From the NCBI GenBank assembly GCA_958450325.1, contig OY288261.1:16295277-16359276 (forward strand): DNA of 64,000 nucleotides, written 5' to 3'. Below are positions 45,201 to 56,766 of the stretch, one piece after another. The translations under genes were made by a program, and so were the position numbers. The notes below the pieces were generated by a model. The model was not told the DNA's origin, made no database searches, and saw only the letters and a list, made by a program, of their open reading frames with translations. Source of the stretch: Agrostemma githago. Taxonomy: Eukaryota; Streptophyta; Magnoliopsida; Caryophyllales; Caryophyllaceae. The first letter of the stretch is position 1. Each line of letters starts with the position of its first letter.

Positions 45201-48200
45201 ACTAGATGCTGTGGTAGAGGTACCTGTTCGTCGGGTTTCTCAATGTCATTGCATGTAAAATTTTTGAAATTGAGAAAATTTTGGAAATAAGACAAGTCGT
45301 AAGCAGAACGGTGTTCGTTATTATTATTGATGGTAAATTTGGTAAATAACTCGAATAGAGCGGCCATCTTATCGTTGGTCAGTGGCGGGATAGGGAGAGG
45401 TCTTGGGACAGGCCCCAAGACCTCAGTGGCTAAGGGAAGAGGGGTTACAGACTCGACTCCAGCACCCGACCCTCTAAACTCGGACTCAAACTCCGACTCT
45501 GACTCTGACTCAGACTCGGACTCGGACTCGGTATCCGGCATGTCTCCCTCCCCGGTGGTCAGCTTATAGACCCATCCTTGACTGTCGGTCCATTTTATGG
45601 TCTTCCTCCAAGCCCTCGTCTCGGTGTTGGCGCCGACCTCGGTGATTAGCTTGGTTGGGTCGAACTGATCGCTGCGGAGGATCAAGTTGACCAAGTCATC
45701 TTTTGGAGCAGGGATGGTCTTGTCTTCTCCAAATAAGTGCCCCAGCACGGGTTCGGAGTCGCTTTCACCCTTCTCCGACTCTACTTGGATGATGGTGAAT
45801 ATATCATCGGGGATATAGTTGCATTCCCGAGCCATTTTGGTCTCGGGATATGTGATGGTGGGTTGGTAGAGGCCCACTTGAATGGCTCCGAAGACTGGAG
45901 TGACGAAGTAGTCAGTTAACTTCGGGCTATAAGGGCCTATCTAAGTACCCTTGAGGATGTAAGTGGCCTTGTGAATACCAGCCCGGACCACATTTTCTGG
46001 GGTTATGGCATATCCCAACCCGAATTGTGACTCGCCATCGTTCAGGACTTCGATTATCTTCCCGGCTGGAAGATGTGGTCTCGAGGTAGCTCCGGGTAAG
46101 TAACCCAGATTTTGTAGCATCATGTCGATGCTAGTAGTGAAGTAGGGCCTGAAGAGATATTCATCCTCGATCATACCCACGAAGTCGAATCCTCGTGGTT
46201 CGGCCCGGCTCGTGGTATTGCAGCTAGCCACAGTCATTGGGGTCGCCTCCAGCGTGATGATACCGTCCTTGAGTGGCATCTTGACTTTTCGGTGGAGGGT
46301 AGATGACACGGCCTTGACTGCGTGAATCCTAGGCCTCCCTAGTAAGAGATTGAATGACGAGGTGACATCTATCACCTGAAACTCCAATTCTTTCTCGATT
46401 GCGCCTGTTATGATCTTCAGTTTAACGGCCCCGGCGACTGGTTTCGGGCTTCCGTCGAAAGCCTGGATTGTCTGGGCTGTCGGGAGGTAGTCGGCATCAG
46501 TGATGCCGAGGGCCCTAGCGGTCTTTAGAGGTAGGACATTCACGGCCGATCTGTCGTCGATGAGGGTCATCGGGAGATACTTACCCTTGCAGATGACCGT
46601 GATATATAGGGCTAGATTGTGATTAGGCCCAAAGGGCGGCAGATCAGATTCGGAGAAGGTTATGAGCGGGCCTTCTTCTTTGGATTTTCCCTTAAGGTAA
46701 GGCATGATAGTAGCTACCATTTCAGCAGGGGTAGCTTCTGAATCGACCTTGATTTCATCGAGAGCCTTAGTCAGTGCTTCTCGATGAGCCTGCGAGCTAA
46801 CCAATAGTTGCCATATGGTTAAATCAGCTCAAACCCTCTTCATTTGTTGGACCAGAGCCGTGTCATTGCTGGGCTCTTCGAGGGTAGACCCCGTCCTGGC
46901 AGGTTCAGTGACGGGTGTTGGGGTTGCGCGCCCAGCAGTGGCGAGGTGATTGGTGGCCAAGGCTTTGGACTTGGCTTTCCGGACTTCTTCGAGGGTGATG
47001 GGGACAGCTTCCCCTTTGGCTAGGTATACATCGTCCTCATCATCAAACCATATCCCGTTGATTTGTGGGATAAACGGGGAAATGAGGTGAGAACAGTCAA
47101 CTACCTCTCCTGTAAATATGGCATGGGCGCTGAACGGGTTTTCTTTGTTGCTCGGCTTGTCTCCGGGCAATGGGATTTTCCCGCTCTTGATAAGATCTTG
47201 GATTAGGTGCTTTAGCTTCCAACATTTTTCAGTATCATGTCCGTTACCCCGGTGATACTGACAGTAGGCTTGAGCATTATGGTATTTGGACCTCTTCTCT
47301 ACCGGAGGCTCTGGAGTTGGGCCTATTGGTTGGATCAGACCCTTCGAGGATAGCCTTTGTAAGGCATAAGTATAGGTAGTCCCTATATCTGTGAATACCC
47401 GATTTGGTGTATTCTTTTTGGATGAGGTGTCGAGCTGATTTACCTCGTCAAAGATGCTGCAGGTGTGGGCTTGTTTGTAGACGAACTAGCCCCTTGATTG
47501 GTAGAGGCCTTAGTCAGGTTCTCTAGCCTTAGGTCATCTTCGATCCTGGTGCCCATTTCAGTAAGGGCGGCAAAATTGGGGATGATAGCATACCGGAGAT
47601 GGACCCGGTAGGATGGGAGGAGGTTCTTGACAAAGGCCTCCACCAGCACTTTTTCGCTGGGCTTTTCGACCATCTTCACACTCTCGGCCCGCCATCTTTG
47701 TAGATACTTGGTGAACTCTTCTTTGGGCTCTTGGGCCATCACTTCCAGAGTGCGCATTGTAGTCTGGATTTCAGTATTGTCAGCATAATTCCGAGCAAAC
47801 TCGGTGGCCACATCGTCCCAAGTTTTGTATTTCTTGGAATCGAGATTGTAGAACCAAGCCTTAGGATGTTTCTCCAAGGAAGAAGGGAACAAGTGCTTGA
47901 ACATATTTGACTTCACCCCCTTGACCGCCATGAAGTCTTTGAAAGCCCGGATGTGGTGGACCCGGTCTTCGGTACCCTCAAACATAGGAATTCCCGTCAA
48001 GTTGAGGTTAGCGGGTAGCTTGTTATCCAAAGGTGAATAAGTACGAGCATTTTCGGTGTGGATCGAGTTGTTCGTCGATAGGTGGACCTGTTCTTCGAGC
48101 CTACGAACAATACTAACCAGCTCGGCCATGGGCCTGGCGGGCTCACCTCCTTCGATAGGGACCGTCTTCTCTACGGTGCTTAGGCGGGTGGACAAAGTTG

Positions 48201-48267
48201 CTTGGTTAGCCTGGATGGCGGCCAGTTGAGTTTCGATCTTGGTCAAAGCATTTTTCAACTCGTCCAT
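42278..48267 (-). pseudogene. gag-pol polyprotein of Tat element C, broken
   Basis: On -, the ATG at 48267 opens MDELKNALTK. The gag core (GIPMFEGTED) and an HHCC-like knuckle near 47270 follow. The protease reads LIDDRSAVNVLP (about 46550), with Arg where element A has Gly. RT (about 45000-44200) has YVDDM at about 44480-44495. RNase H follows, then an in-frame deletion of about 390 bp near 43815 that removes most of the second RNase H. Integrase (about 43350-42670) keeps the HHCC and DDE residues, and the end is LKRYYP. Breaks: a frameshift near 47450, stops near 46828, 43410 and 42668, and frameshifts near 45945, 45080 and 44180. A Glu-Ser tract lies near 45490-45540. Inactive. Confidence 0.9.
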
Positions 48268-49043
48268 TTTGCGTTGATGTCTGGTTTCGGGTGGCTTGTC
48301 TGTAAGAACACCACGTAATAAGAAACTAGCCCAAAATCCCGAAATAGAAAGTACATTCCGAACAAGACGAAAAGGGAAATGACTCGGAAAAGACACCTAG
48401 ACGGGTGACTTGTGAAATGTGGGCCTTCCTTAGGATTCGGCGGGTGGGCCTAGTCCTGTTCGAAGGAAGGTTCACGTGAGACATCCCCAGACTTTTGGAC
48501 TCGATTGTGTTGACGGGCCCTCCTTTGTAGGGGTATGTCCTACGTAGGTGGGCCATGCCTTAGTCAAATAAGGCGGACTGGGATAGGGAAGAAACTTGTG
48601 ATGTAAGATCGACAGAGTTTCGACGCTAAGGACCTTGACAACTTAAGACACGACCCGACACTGCTAAATATGGGAAGTCCTAAGGAGAAGAAGGTTTTGA
48701 AAATTGATTGTTTTGAAAAAGGACCGAGTGGACTCGGTGAATGGCCCAAATTTCCGAAAAAAAGACGAAAAGTCATTGGGCCATGGGTTTTGAAAGTTCG
48801 AAAGTATTTTCGAGTTTTGAATCGGGCAGCATACCGTCTAGAAAATAGGCTATTTTGAGTAAAATCATAAGTCCTAAATTCGGTATGTGTCCCGGGTTTT
48901 GAAATTGAATAGTTTGAAAAAGATGCAATTTTGAAAAATTGACGGTTTTTGAAAACGACTCGGAAACCAAGTAGCACGTAGTCACACAAGCATTATAACG
49001 ACGCCATGTATGCTCTATACTAAGTCTCGGTCGGTCTATAGAG
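48268..49043 (-). other. Leader of Tat element C, gag-proximal part
   Basis: Non-coding. On - it has repeated TTTCAAAA words (48690-48960) as in element A, and GTGGTGTTCTTACAG just upstream of gag. Interrupted at 49044-49048 by the Athila target site. Confidence 0.65.
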
Positions 49044-49048
49044 GGTCT
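49044..49048. repeat. Target duplication of Athila, left copy
   Basis: GGTCT; the second copy is at 62737-62741. The uninterrupted site can be seen in element A at about 13375-13385 (inverted). Confidence 0.92.
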
Positions 49049-50710
49049 TGTTGTGTGCTAAATTTAGACCGTTTTTCCCTCCATTTAGACCCGTTTTTTC
49101 CTCGTTTTGCGAGTTTTGAGTGCGATTATCGCCATATTTTGCGTACTTCTCGCATTAGCGTCTCTCTTGTGCGTTTTACGTGTTTTTGGTAGTTTTTCTA
49201 TCATTTTGATAGGATTTGGCGCCGAAATCACGATTGAGCTTCCACGAGCATAAGAGAAAGGAAAACCGTCCAAAGAGCAAAGCACACAACTTAAAGTTTA
49301 AAGCCATCCGATCGAACAAACGAAGAATGAGACATGACTCGAGGCCAGAAAAATGACCGGGCGAAATTTCACCCGGTGAGACACCACCGGGCGAAATTTC
49401 ACCCGACGGAAAAAAGTGCCTCCCGAAGATTTTCCGAGCTCCCCACCGGGCGAAACTGACCGGGCAAAATTTCGCCCACCGAGTGAAATTTCGCCCGATG
49501 GTGAAGACGTGCCGAAAACGCGAAAAATCGAAGAAAATCTCACCGGGCGAAATTTCACCCGGTAAAAATTACTGACATGTCCGCGGGGCGAAATTCCACC
49601 CCATGAAGAAGCAAAGGGAGATTGTCTCACGAATGGAGCAAAAAGATGGATTTGGGCTTTAGGTTAAGGATCCATTAATAGAATTACTATATATATGTTA
49701 CCCTAATGCATTGCCTAACTCACCTCTCCATTGTGCTAAGGAGGGAAGACATTAGACCACTCCACCACCTTATTACACCATCAATTAGTAGTAGTAGTAG
49801 TAAAAATCCTACAAAATTCCTAGTAGTTTATATAGTAATTAGTAGTAGATCTACACAATTCTCATCAACAATTGTTAGATCTCAAGTTTGTAGAAGATTA
49901 TTCAAGGTTTTATTGAAGATTTGTGGGTTTATTGGAGGATTAGTGACAAATTCTCCATTTTATTCATCAAAGATTCAATCTTTATCTATGATAACTTCTT
50001 ATTTCTTTTAGATCTTCATAGTTGGTACAATTCTCTTCCACTCTCTAATCTCTATTTAGTTTTTTGTGTTATTTTCTCATCATCATTTTCTTTTAATCTT
50101 ATTAATTTGCATGTTTTGATGATTTCCATAATGTTGTGTGAGTAGATTTCTTGTTGGGGAGTTTAGGGATGAGGGCTTGGTTTATTTGAATATAGGGATG
50201 TTGGTGGGTTGCTTGCATGTTGGTTTATCTTATTTATGGTGTCATGTCATTGATGTTTTAGTCCGGCCAACTAGATCGACCTTGACTAATTTCTATCAAT
50301 ATGGGGAAACTCGGGGTAGGAATTACCATGACTAGGAACTCACCCTCATTCACCGCGAAAGCGGGTTTTTAGGCGAGTCGACCGACATTGTGACAAAAAC
50401 TCGATCCCGACCTTCTTAGACCCCAAGCATCGAATCCCGACTTCTCCCTAACGCCTTTCCTTAAATTGATTACCTCCAAAACCATCAACGCGCTAATCTC
50501 TTTAGTATAGACTCGACCTCGAAACGAAAAAACCCCCTCTCTAAGACATCGAACACGACACTTTAACCCTCACGACAATACACCGTTCCCTGTGGACCGA
50601 CCTCGACTTACCACGATTACTTGTTTGTTTTTGTGATAATTCCGAGTCTATAAATATCGTTTGATCCCCCGTCCTTCGTTAAAACGACCGAACCGATTGG
50701 GAGGCGATCA
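49049..50710 (+). repeat. 5' LTR of Athila element
   Basis: TGTTGTGTGC...GGCGATCA. A TATA box (CTATATATATG) is near 49688. It carries a GGGCGAAATTTCRCCC palindrome array at 49355-49605. Confidence 0.93.
49355..49605. repeat. Palindrome array GGGCGAAATTTCGCCC in 5' LTR
   Basis: Six or seven full or partial copies of CCGGGCGAAATTTCACCCGG and its variants. Compare 57071-57305 and 61365-61622. Confidence 0.9.
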
Positions 50711-50713
50711 AAA

Positions 50714-50731
50714 TGGCGCCGTTGCCGGGGA
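50714..50731 (+). promoter_or_regulatory. Athila primer-binding site
   Basis: TGGCGCCGTTGCCGGGGA starts three bases after the LTR. It matches the 3' end of tRNA-Asp, as I recall for Athila elements. Confidence 0.85.
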
Positions 50732-50835
50732 ACGGCTAATTGTTGTGTTTTTAATTGTTGTGTTTGATTCTTTTCTCTTCTCTCTTTTCCCTAGTGCCGC
50801 GAGGTGCTAGAAGTCTCACCGTTTAATTGAGTTTT

Positions 50836-53800
50836 ATGCCCAGGAACACGTCATCGCCCTTGTGGTTCGATCCGGAACCGGAAAGGACTTTTAGAGCATT
50901 GCGTTTTCGAGGAAATAACTCAACCACCATCATTCCACATCCTTCATTATCACCTCCTAATCTTAACCCCATCCTTCCACATTCATCTTCTACACCTTCT
51001 ACATCACATAATCCCACTCCAAACAATCCTCCTACTTCACAAAATTCACCACCATCACCGAAAACACCACCACCAATCCCATCCCCTCCAAATCCTCCAA
51101 ATTCTCCAAATCCTCCAAATTCTCCAAACCCTCCAAATTCTCCAAATTCAAATCCACCATCACCACCAATCCAACCAATGGCGACTCTAGGCTCGCATTC
51201 TCAACTCACACATGAAGAAACACCATCTCCCGTCGATTTCGGAGAGATTCCCGAGAATTACGAATTGAAAGCTTCTTTAACCAATGCGGTCCAACAAGAT
51301 ACATTTCACGGTTTTTCTCAAGAAGATGCTCAAGAGCACATCGCTTCATTCAAAGAAAAATTAGTAGGAGCACGTCTCAATGGGTTAACTTCATGCCAAT
51401 TGCATCGTTTATTATTTCCGAAGACCCTAAGAGATGGAGCTCGTAGATGGCTTCAAGGTCATCCCGCTAATACATTTACAACATGGGCTCAACTATCTAA
51501 TGCCTTCTTGGAGAAATATTTTCCGCCGTCAAAGACTAACCAATAGCGCATGGAGATACAAACCTTTAAGCAAGATGAATTTGAAAGCCTAAGCGAGGCT
51601 TTGGAAAGATTTAGAGACTTGTTGCGCAAATGTCCACACCATGGAATACCCGATTGGCTAACTACCCAAACGTTTTACAACACCCTTTCATCGAGAACCA
51701 AGGAAAACCTCAATTCGGCCGCCGGAGGAGACTTCTCTTCTCTCACCGATGAGGCATCTAAAAATCTTATTGAGAAGATGGCAAGGAGTGATTCAAGAAT
51801 GGGTCAATCGAGGGATTCTAGAAAGAAAATTGAAGTGAACTCATCTACGAGTTCTAACGAATTGAAACTCCAAACGGAACTTGAAGAATTGAAAAGGAGA
51901 ATGGATGCCATGAATTCTAAGCCCACTCCTAGAGGTATTTACCAAATTCAAGGGAGTGTTCCTCCAAGGCAACCATCTCCTCCAAAGCTTTTAACATGGG
52001 AAGTTCAATGTGATCATTGTGGCAATTATGGCCACGACTCTAGCTCTTGCATTCCTAATGAAGAAGTCTATGTTGAAGAGCCAAATGAAGTTCAAGCTAT
52101 ACAAGTATATAGGCAAAGACCTCAATTTGATCATTTTTCTAATACTTACAACGTCGGCATAAGGTTTCATCCTAATTTCTCTTATGGAAATCAAAATGTT
52201 CAAAACTCGATGCCGCGCGCCCAAGGGAGTCAAATGAGGCCATTCAATCAAAGTCAACAAAGGCCTTTTAACCAAGGACCTCCAAAGATGCCCCCATATA
52301 TGCCTCCTCATCAAAGGAGTAACTTCAATCAACAAGGTAGCAACTTCCATGTTCCTAACAACTACAACAATTACCAAAATCAACATGGTAATCACTTTAA
52401 TCATGGATACAATCAAGGGTTCCAAGGAAATTCTCATGGTAACCAAGGTTACAATCAACAATCATTCAATCAACCCTCTCAACCTTATGGCCAATCAAAC
52501 AATTCTCAATTTGGTCAAGGAGGCCCCTCATGGGAGAACTATAATGATTTGCAAAGGACCGTTGGCCAACTATGGAATGAACATCAAGATACTAAGGCAA
52601 GGCTAAAAGTTTGGGAATCACAAGAAGCAACAAAAGCCTTAGCCGCACCAATTCATCCACCCCATGGTTTGCCCGGTCAACCTCAAAACCCAAGAGATCC
52701 TTCACACCAAGCAAATGCCGTAATTTTGAGAGGTGGCAAAGAACTTGAGGACCCATATAAGAATTTGAACTTGAACACCAAGACTACCCCATCCAAGGTT
52801 AATCAACCAAGTGCATCACAAGAATCATCTCCTTCTTCCCCCAAACAAAACCGGGGAATACAAGCGGAGTTTGATATTCTTCAAAATGCGGAGAATGAAT
52901 TAAGAGAACAAAGAAAGCAGAAAGAGCAAATGGAAGCCGAAGAAGCCAAAAGAAAAGAGGCGGAGCGATTAGCCGAAGAAGAAGAAGAATCCAATGTTCC
53001 ACCGCCTCCCACTTTTGTTCCTCCATTGCCTTTTCCCGAGCGAGCTAAGCCACACAAAGAGAATGCTCAATTTAGCCGTTTCGTGGATATGTTGAAGAAA
53101 GTAGAGGTAGCTTTACCTTTCACCGAGGTAATTTCTCAAATGCCCCTCTATTCTAAGTTTTTGAAAGATGTCTTGACTAAAAAGAGAACCATAGAAGACA
53201 AAGAGTGTGTCTCTCTCACGGGTCATTGTAGTGCCATTCTTATGAACAAAATGCCAAAGAAACTAGATGATCCCGGTAGTTTTTCCATCCCTTGTCGGGT
53301 AGGAAATGTTGTTGTTAATCAAGCTTTATGCGACCTAGGGGCTAGTGTTAGCTTATTACCCTATTCCATTGCTAAGAGACTTAGTGTGGGGGAGATGAGA
53401 CCCACTAGCATGTCAATTCAACTTGCGGATAGGTCCGTCAAGTACCCACTTGGCATACTTGAGGATGTACCCGTTCAAGTTGGTAAGTTCTTCATCCCCT
53501 CCGACTTTGTTGTCATGGATATGCCCGAAGACACTATTACCCCCATTATCTTAGGTCGACCTTTTATGGCTACCGGTGGCACTATAGTTGATGTTAAGAA
53601 TGGAAAATTGTCATTTAACATAGGGAACGATTCGGTAGAATTTTCCCTTCCTCAAGCTCTTAAACAACCAATGATTGAACAAATGAATTTCATTGAAGTT
53701 ATTGATAGTTTGGTTGAGTATAGCTTGATAGATGATGATAAGCAAGAAGATGAACCATTTGACTCTCCACCTCTTGAAGAAGAATGTTTGCATGATGAAA

Positions 53801-53898
53801 AGGTAGAACCACTACCGGTGGGTAAGAGTATGGTATCTTCTCCTCCTAATCTTGAACTTAAACCAATCCCCTCTTCCCTCAAATATGCTTTTCTTTAA
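50836..53898 (+). pseudogene. Athila gag and protease part of gag-pol, two stops
   Basis: The first ATG of the frame is at 50836 (MPRNTSSPLWFDPEPERT). A Pro/Asn/Ser-rich segment (about 50940-51180) precedes the gag core (about 51240-51780; FPPSKT region). The zinc knuckle CDHCGNYGHDSSSC starts near 52011, followed by an Asn/Gln/Gly-rich stretch and a Glu/Lys-rich helix (52860-53000). The protease has CDLGASVSLLP (about 53327-53355) and ILGRPF. One TAG at 51544-51546 splits gag and one TAA at 53896-53898 separates protease from RT. Both are in frame with intact sequence on either side, so they look like recent point mutations. pol follows in the same frame. Confidence 0.9.
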
Positions 53899-56766
53899 GG
53901 GACTAATTATCCCGTTATCGTCAATGCTACCCTTGATGGACCTCAATTGGAAAAACTTTTAATTGTTTTGAGAAAGCACAAAAAGCCCATCGGGTATAGC
54001 ATTGCCGACCTCCAAGGCATAAGCCCAAACGTTTGCATGCATAGGATCATCCTTGATGATGACCACCGTCCTTCGGTGGAGGGTCAACGTAGGTTGAACC
54101 CCACCATGAAAGAGGTTGTCATGAAGGAAGTCCTCAAGTTGTATGAGGCTAACATTATATACCCGATAACCGGAAGTAAATGGGTTAGCCCCGTACAAGT
54201 TGTGCCGAAAAAAGGAGGAATGACGGTTGTTAAAGGAGAAAAGGGTGAGTCAATATCTACTAGGACTATTACCGGTTGGCGCATGTGCATAGACTATCGT
54301 AAATTGAACATGGCCACCATAAAAGATCATTTTCCCCTTCCCTTTATTGATCAAATGCTTGAAAGATTGGCGCATCATTCTTATTTTTGTTTCCTCGATG
54401 GTCATTCCGGATTTCTTCAAATTCCTATTCATCCCGATGACCAAGAGAAGACCACTTTTACATGTCCCTATGGCACCTATGCTTATAGAAGGATGCCATT
54501 TGGATTGTGTAATGCGCCGGGAACGTTTCAAAGATGTATGATGGCTATTTTCTCAGATTTTATTGAAAAATCTATGGAAGTTTTTATGGATGACTTTAGT
54601 GTCCATGGTACATCTTTTGATTCTTGTCTTGAAAATCTTGATCAAGTGTTAGCTCGATGTGAAGAGTATAGACTTGTTTTAAATTGGGAAAAGTGTCATT
54701 TTATGGTTGAACAAGGTGTTGTCCTAGGTCATATTGTTTCTAATAGAGGAGTTGAAGTCGATAAGGCGAAAGTCTCCGTGATTGAGAACTTGCCACCACC
54801 GACAAATGTCAAAGGGGTGAGGAGTTTTCTAGGTCACGCCGGTTTTTATAGACGATTTATTAAAGACTTTTCTAAGATTGCTAAGCCTTTGACTTCTTTG
54901 CTTATGAAAGATGCCCCTTTTGTTTTTGATGACTCTTGTCTTGAGGCCTTTTGTAGGATAAAGACCGCTCTCACTACCACACCGATTATCAAAGCTCCCG
55001 ATTGGAATCTTCCATTTGAAATCATGTGCGATGCATCCGATTTTGCCGTTGGTGCCGTTCTAGGTCAACGAGTTGATAAGAAGCTACATGTGATTTATTA
55101 TGCAAGTAAGACCCTAGATGAAGCCCAATCGAGGTACACCACAACCGAAAAAGAGATGCTTGCCGTTGTCTATGCCATGGAGAAATTTCGAAACTATGTT
55201 ACCGGCTCCAAGGTCATTATTCATACCGATCATGCGGCGATTCGTTACATCATGTCCAAAAAGGAGACAAAGTCCCGACTCTTTCGATGGGTGCTCCTTT
55301 TGCAAGAATTCGACATTGAGATTAAAGACAAAGCCGGATCGGAGAACTTGGTAGCGGATCATCTTAGTAGATTAACGGTAAGTAAAGAGAGCAATGAAGA
55401 AGATGGTATCCCCATCAATGAAGCTATGAGAGATGAGTCCTTGATGGCCGTTGAAGCTATTACACCTTGGTATGCCGATATCGTCAATTTCTTAGTATCT
55501 CAATTTATTCCGGACAATTATTCCAAACAAGAGAGGAAGAAACTACGTTATGAAGCCCGACGCTATAATTGGGACGAGCCTTATTTATTTCGCCGATGTA
55601 TAGATGGAATTTACCGACGATGTGTCACGGCCGAAGAAGGATATAATATAGTGAAACACCTTCACTCGACATCTTATGGTGGACACTTGGCCAATCAAAA
55701 GACGATTGCCAAGGTTCTCCAAAGCGGGTTTTGGTGGCCTTCTATGTTCAAAGACATCCGAGCTTTCATTCTCACATGCGATGCATGCCAACGAAGCGGC
55801 AATATTACAAGAAAAAATGAGATGCCCCTTCAACCTATCTTGGAGATTGAATTGTTCGATGTTTGGGGTATTGATTTCATGGGTCCGTTCACATCCTCTT
55901 TTGGTAACAAGTACATTCTAGTCGCGGTTGATTATGTCTCAAAATGGATCGAGGCCGTAGCTTCTCCCACCAATGACTCCAAGGTTGTAATCAAGCTTTT
56001 CAAAAATGTAATTTTCCCGAGATTCGGTATGCCTAGAGCCATAATTAGTGATGGAGGCTCTCATTTTAGGAAAGATACCTTTGAACACCTTCTTAGGAAG
56101 TATGGTATCACCCACAAAATGTCCTTAGCCTACCACCCTCAATCAAATGGGCAAGCCGAGATCTCCAACCGACAAATCAAGGGAATTTTAGAGAAAGTTG
56201 TTAATACACACCGAAAGGATTGGTCATTGAAATTAAATGACGCCCTTTGGGCTTTGAGGACGGCTTACAAAGCGCCGATTGGAACCACTCCTTATCGTCT
56301 TGTGTATGGTAAAGCTTGTCATTTATCGGTGGAATTAGAACACAAAGCCAAATGGGCAATCAAAGAGCTAAACTTCGATGAGAGTGTTGTAGGAAATAAT
56401 CGCCTTCTCCAACTACAAGAATTGGAAGAACTAAGACTTGAGGCCTACGAGAACTCGAAGATCTACAAAGAACGAACTCGCCAATGGCATGATTCTCGAA
56501 TTCTTCGTAAGGACTTCTTCGTTGGTGATAAGGTATTACTCTTCAACTCTCGCTTTAAGCTCTTTCCCGGTAAGTTGAAATCAAAATGGTCGGGTCCATT
56601 TGAAGTGACCGGAGTGCAACCATATGGATCGATAGAGATATTTAGCCCGGAAACCGGGAAGTTTATGGTTAATGGGCAACGTTTGAAGATTTATCATCCC
56701 GGTCATATTCGCGAGACCATTGCTACTATGAAGTTTGGTGAGCTCCCATCGGGGAGCGTTGTTTAA
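53899..56766 (+). CDS. Athila pol: reverse transcriptase, RNase H, integrase
   Basis: Open for 939 codons from 53947 and continuous in frame with gag-protease upstream. RT motifs: WRMCIDYRKLN, FPLPFIDQML, LDGHSGF, and the catalytic VFMDDF (about 54580-54597). RNase H: IMCDASDFAVGAVLGQ, and YTTTEKEMLAVVYA (about 55135). Integrase: HHCC finger (H...H...CDAC, 55660-55800), then the DDE core WGIDFMGPF, IISDGGSHF and HPQSNGQAEISNR, and the C-terminal FKLFPGKLKSKWSGPF. The catalytic residues I can check are present, so this part looks intact at sequence level. There is no start codon of its own; it would be made as part of gag-pol, which here is stopped upstream. Confidence 0.93.
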   Translation, partial: GTNYPVIVNATLDGPQLEKLLIVLRKHKKPIGYSIADLQGISPNVCMHRIILDDDHRPSVEGQRRLNPTMKEVVMKEVLKLYEANIIYPITGSKWVSPVQVVPKKGGMTVVKGEKGESISTRTITGWRMCIDYRKLNMATIKDHFPLPFIDQMLERLAHHSYFCFLDGHSGFLQIPIHPDDQEKTTFTCPYGTYAYRRMPFGLCNAPGTFQRCMMAIFSDFIEKSMEVFMDDFSVHGTSFDSCLENLDQVLARCEEYRLVLNWEKCHFMVEQGVVLGHIVSNRGVEVDKAKVSVIENLPPPTNVKGVRSFLGHAGFYRRFIKDFSKIAKPLTSLLMKDAPFVFDDSCLEAFCRIKTALTTTPIIKAPDWNLPFEIMCDASDFAVGAVLGQRVDKKLHVIYYASKTLDEAQSRYTTTEKEMLAVVYAMEKFRNYVTGSKVIIHTDHAAIRYIMSKKETKSRLFRWVLLLQEFDIEIKDKAGSENLVADHLSRLTVSKESNEEDGIPINEAMRDESLMAVEAITPWYADIVNFLVSQFIPDNYSKQERKKLRYEARRYNWDEPYLFRRCIDGIYRRCVTAEEGYNIVKHLHSTSYGGHLANQKTIAKVLQSGFWWPSMFKDIRAFILTCDACQRSGNITRKNEMPLQPILEIELFDVWGIDFMGPFTSSFGNKYILVAVDYVSKWIEAVASPTNDSKVVIKLFKNVIFPRFGMPRAIISDGGSHFRKDTFEHLLRKYGITHKMSLAYHPQSNGQAEISNRQIKGILEKVVNTHRKDWSLKLNDALWALRTAYKAPIGTTPYRLVYGKACHLSVELEHKAKWAIKELNFDESVVGNNRLLQLQELEELRLEAYENSKIYKERTRQWHDSRILRKDFFVGDKVLLFNSRFKLFPGKLKSKWSGPFEVTGVQPYGSIEIFSPETGKFMVNGQRLKIYHPGHIRETIATMKFGELPSGSVV

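Noticed and set aside
49298..49630. 110-codon frame on - across the Athila LTR palindromes
   Set aside because: Palindromic repeats give open frames on both strands; this is not a gene.
50827..50835. Upstream start of Athila gag at 50827
   Set aside because: The codon there is TTG; the first ATG in frame is at 50836.
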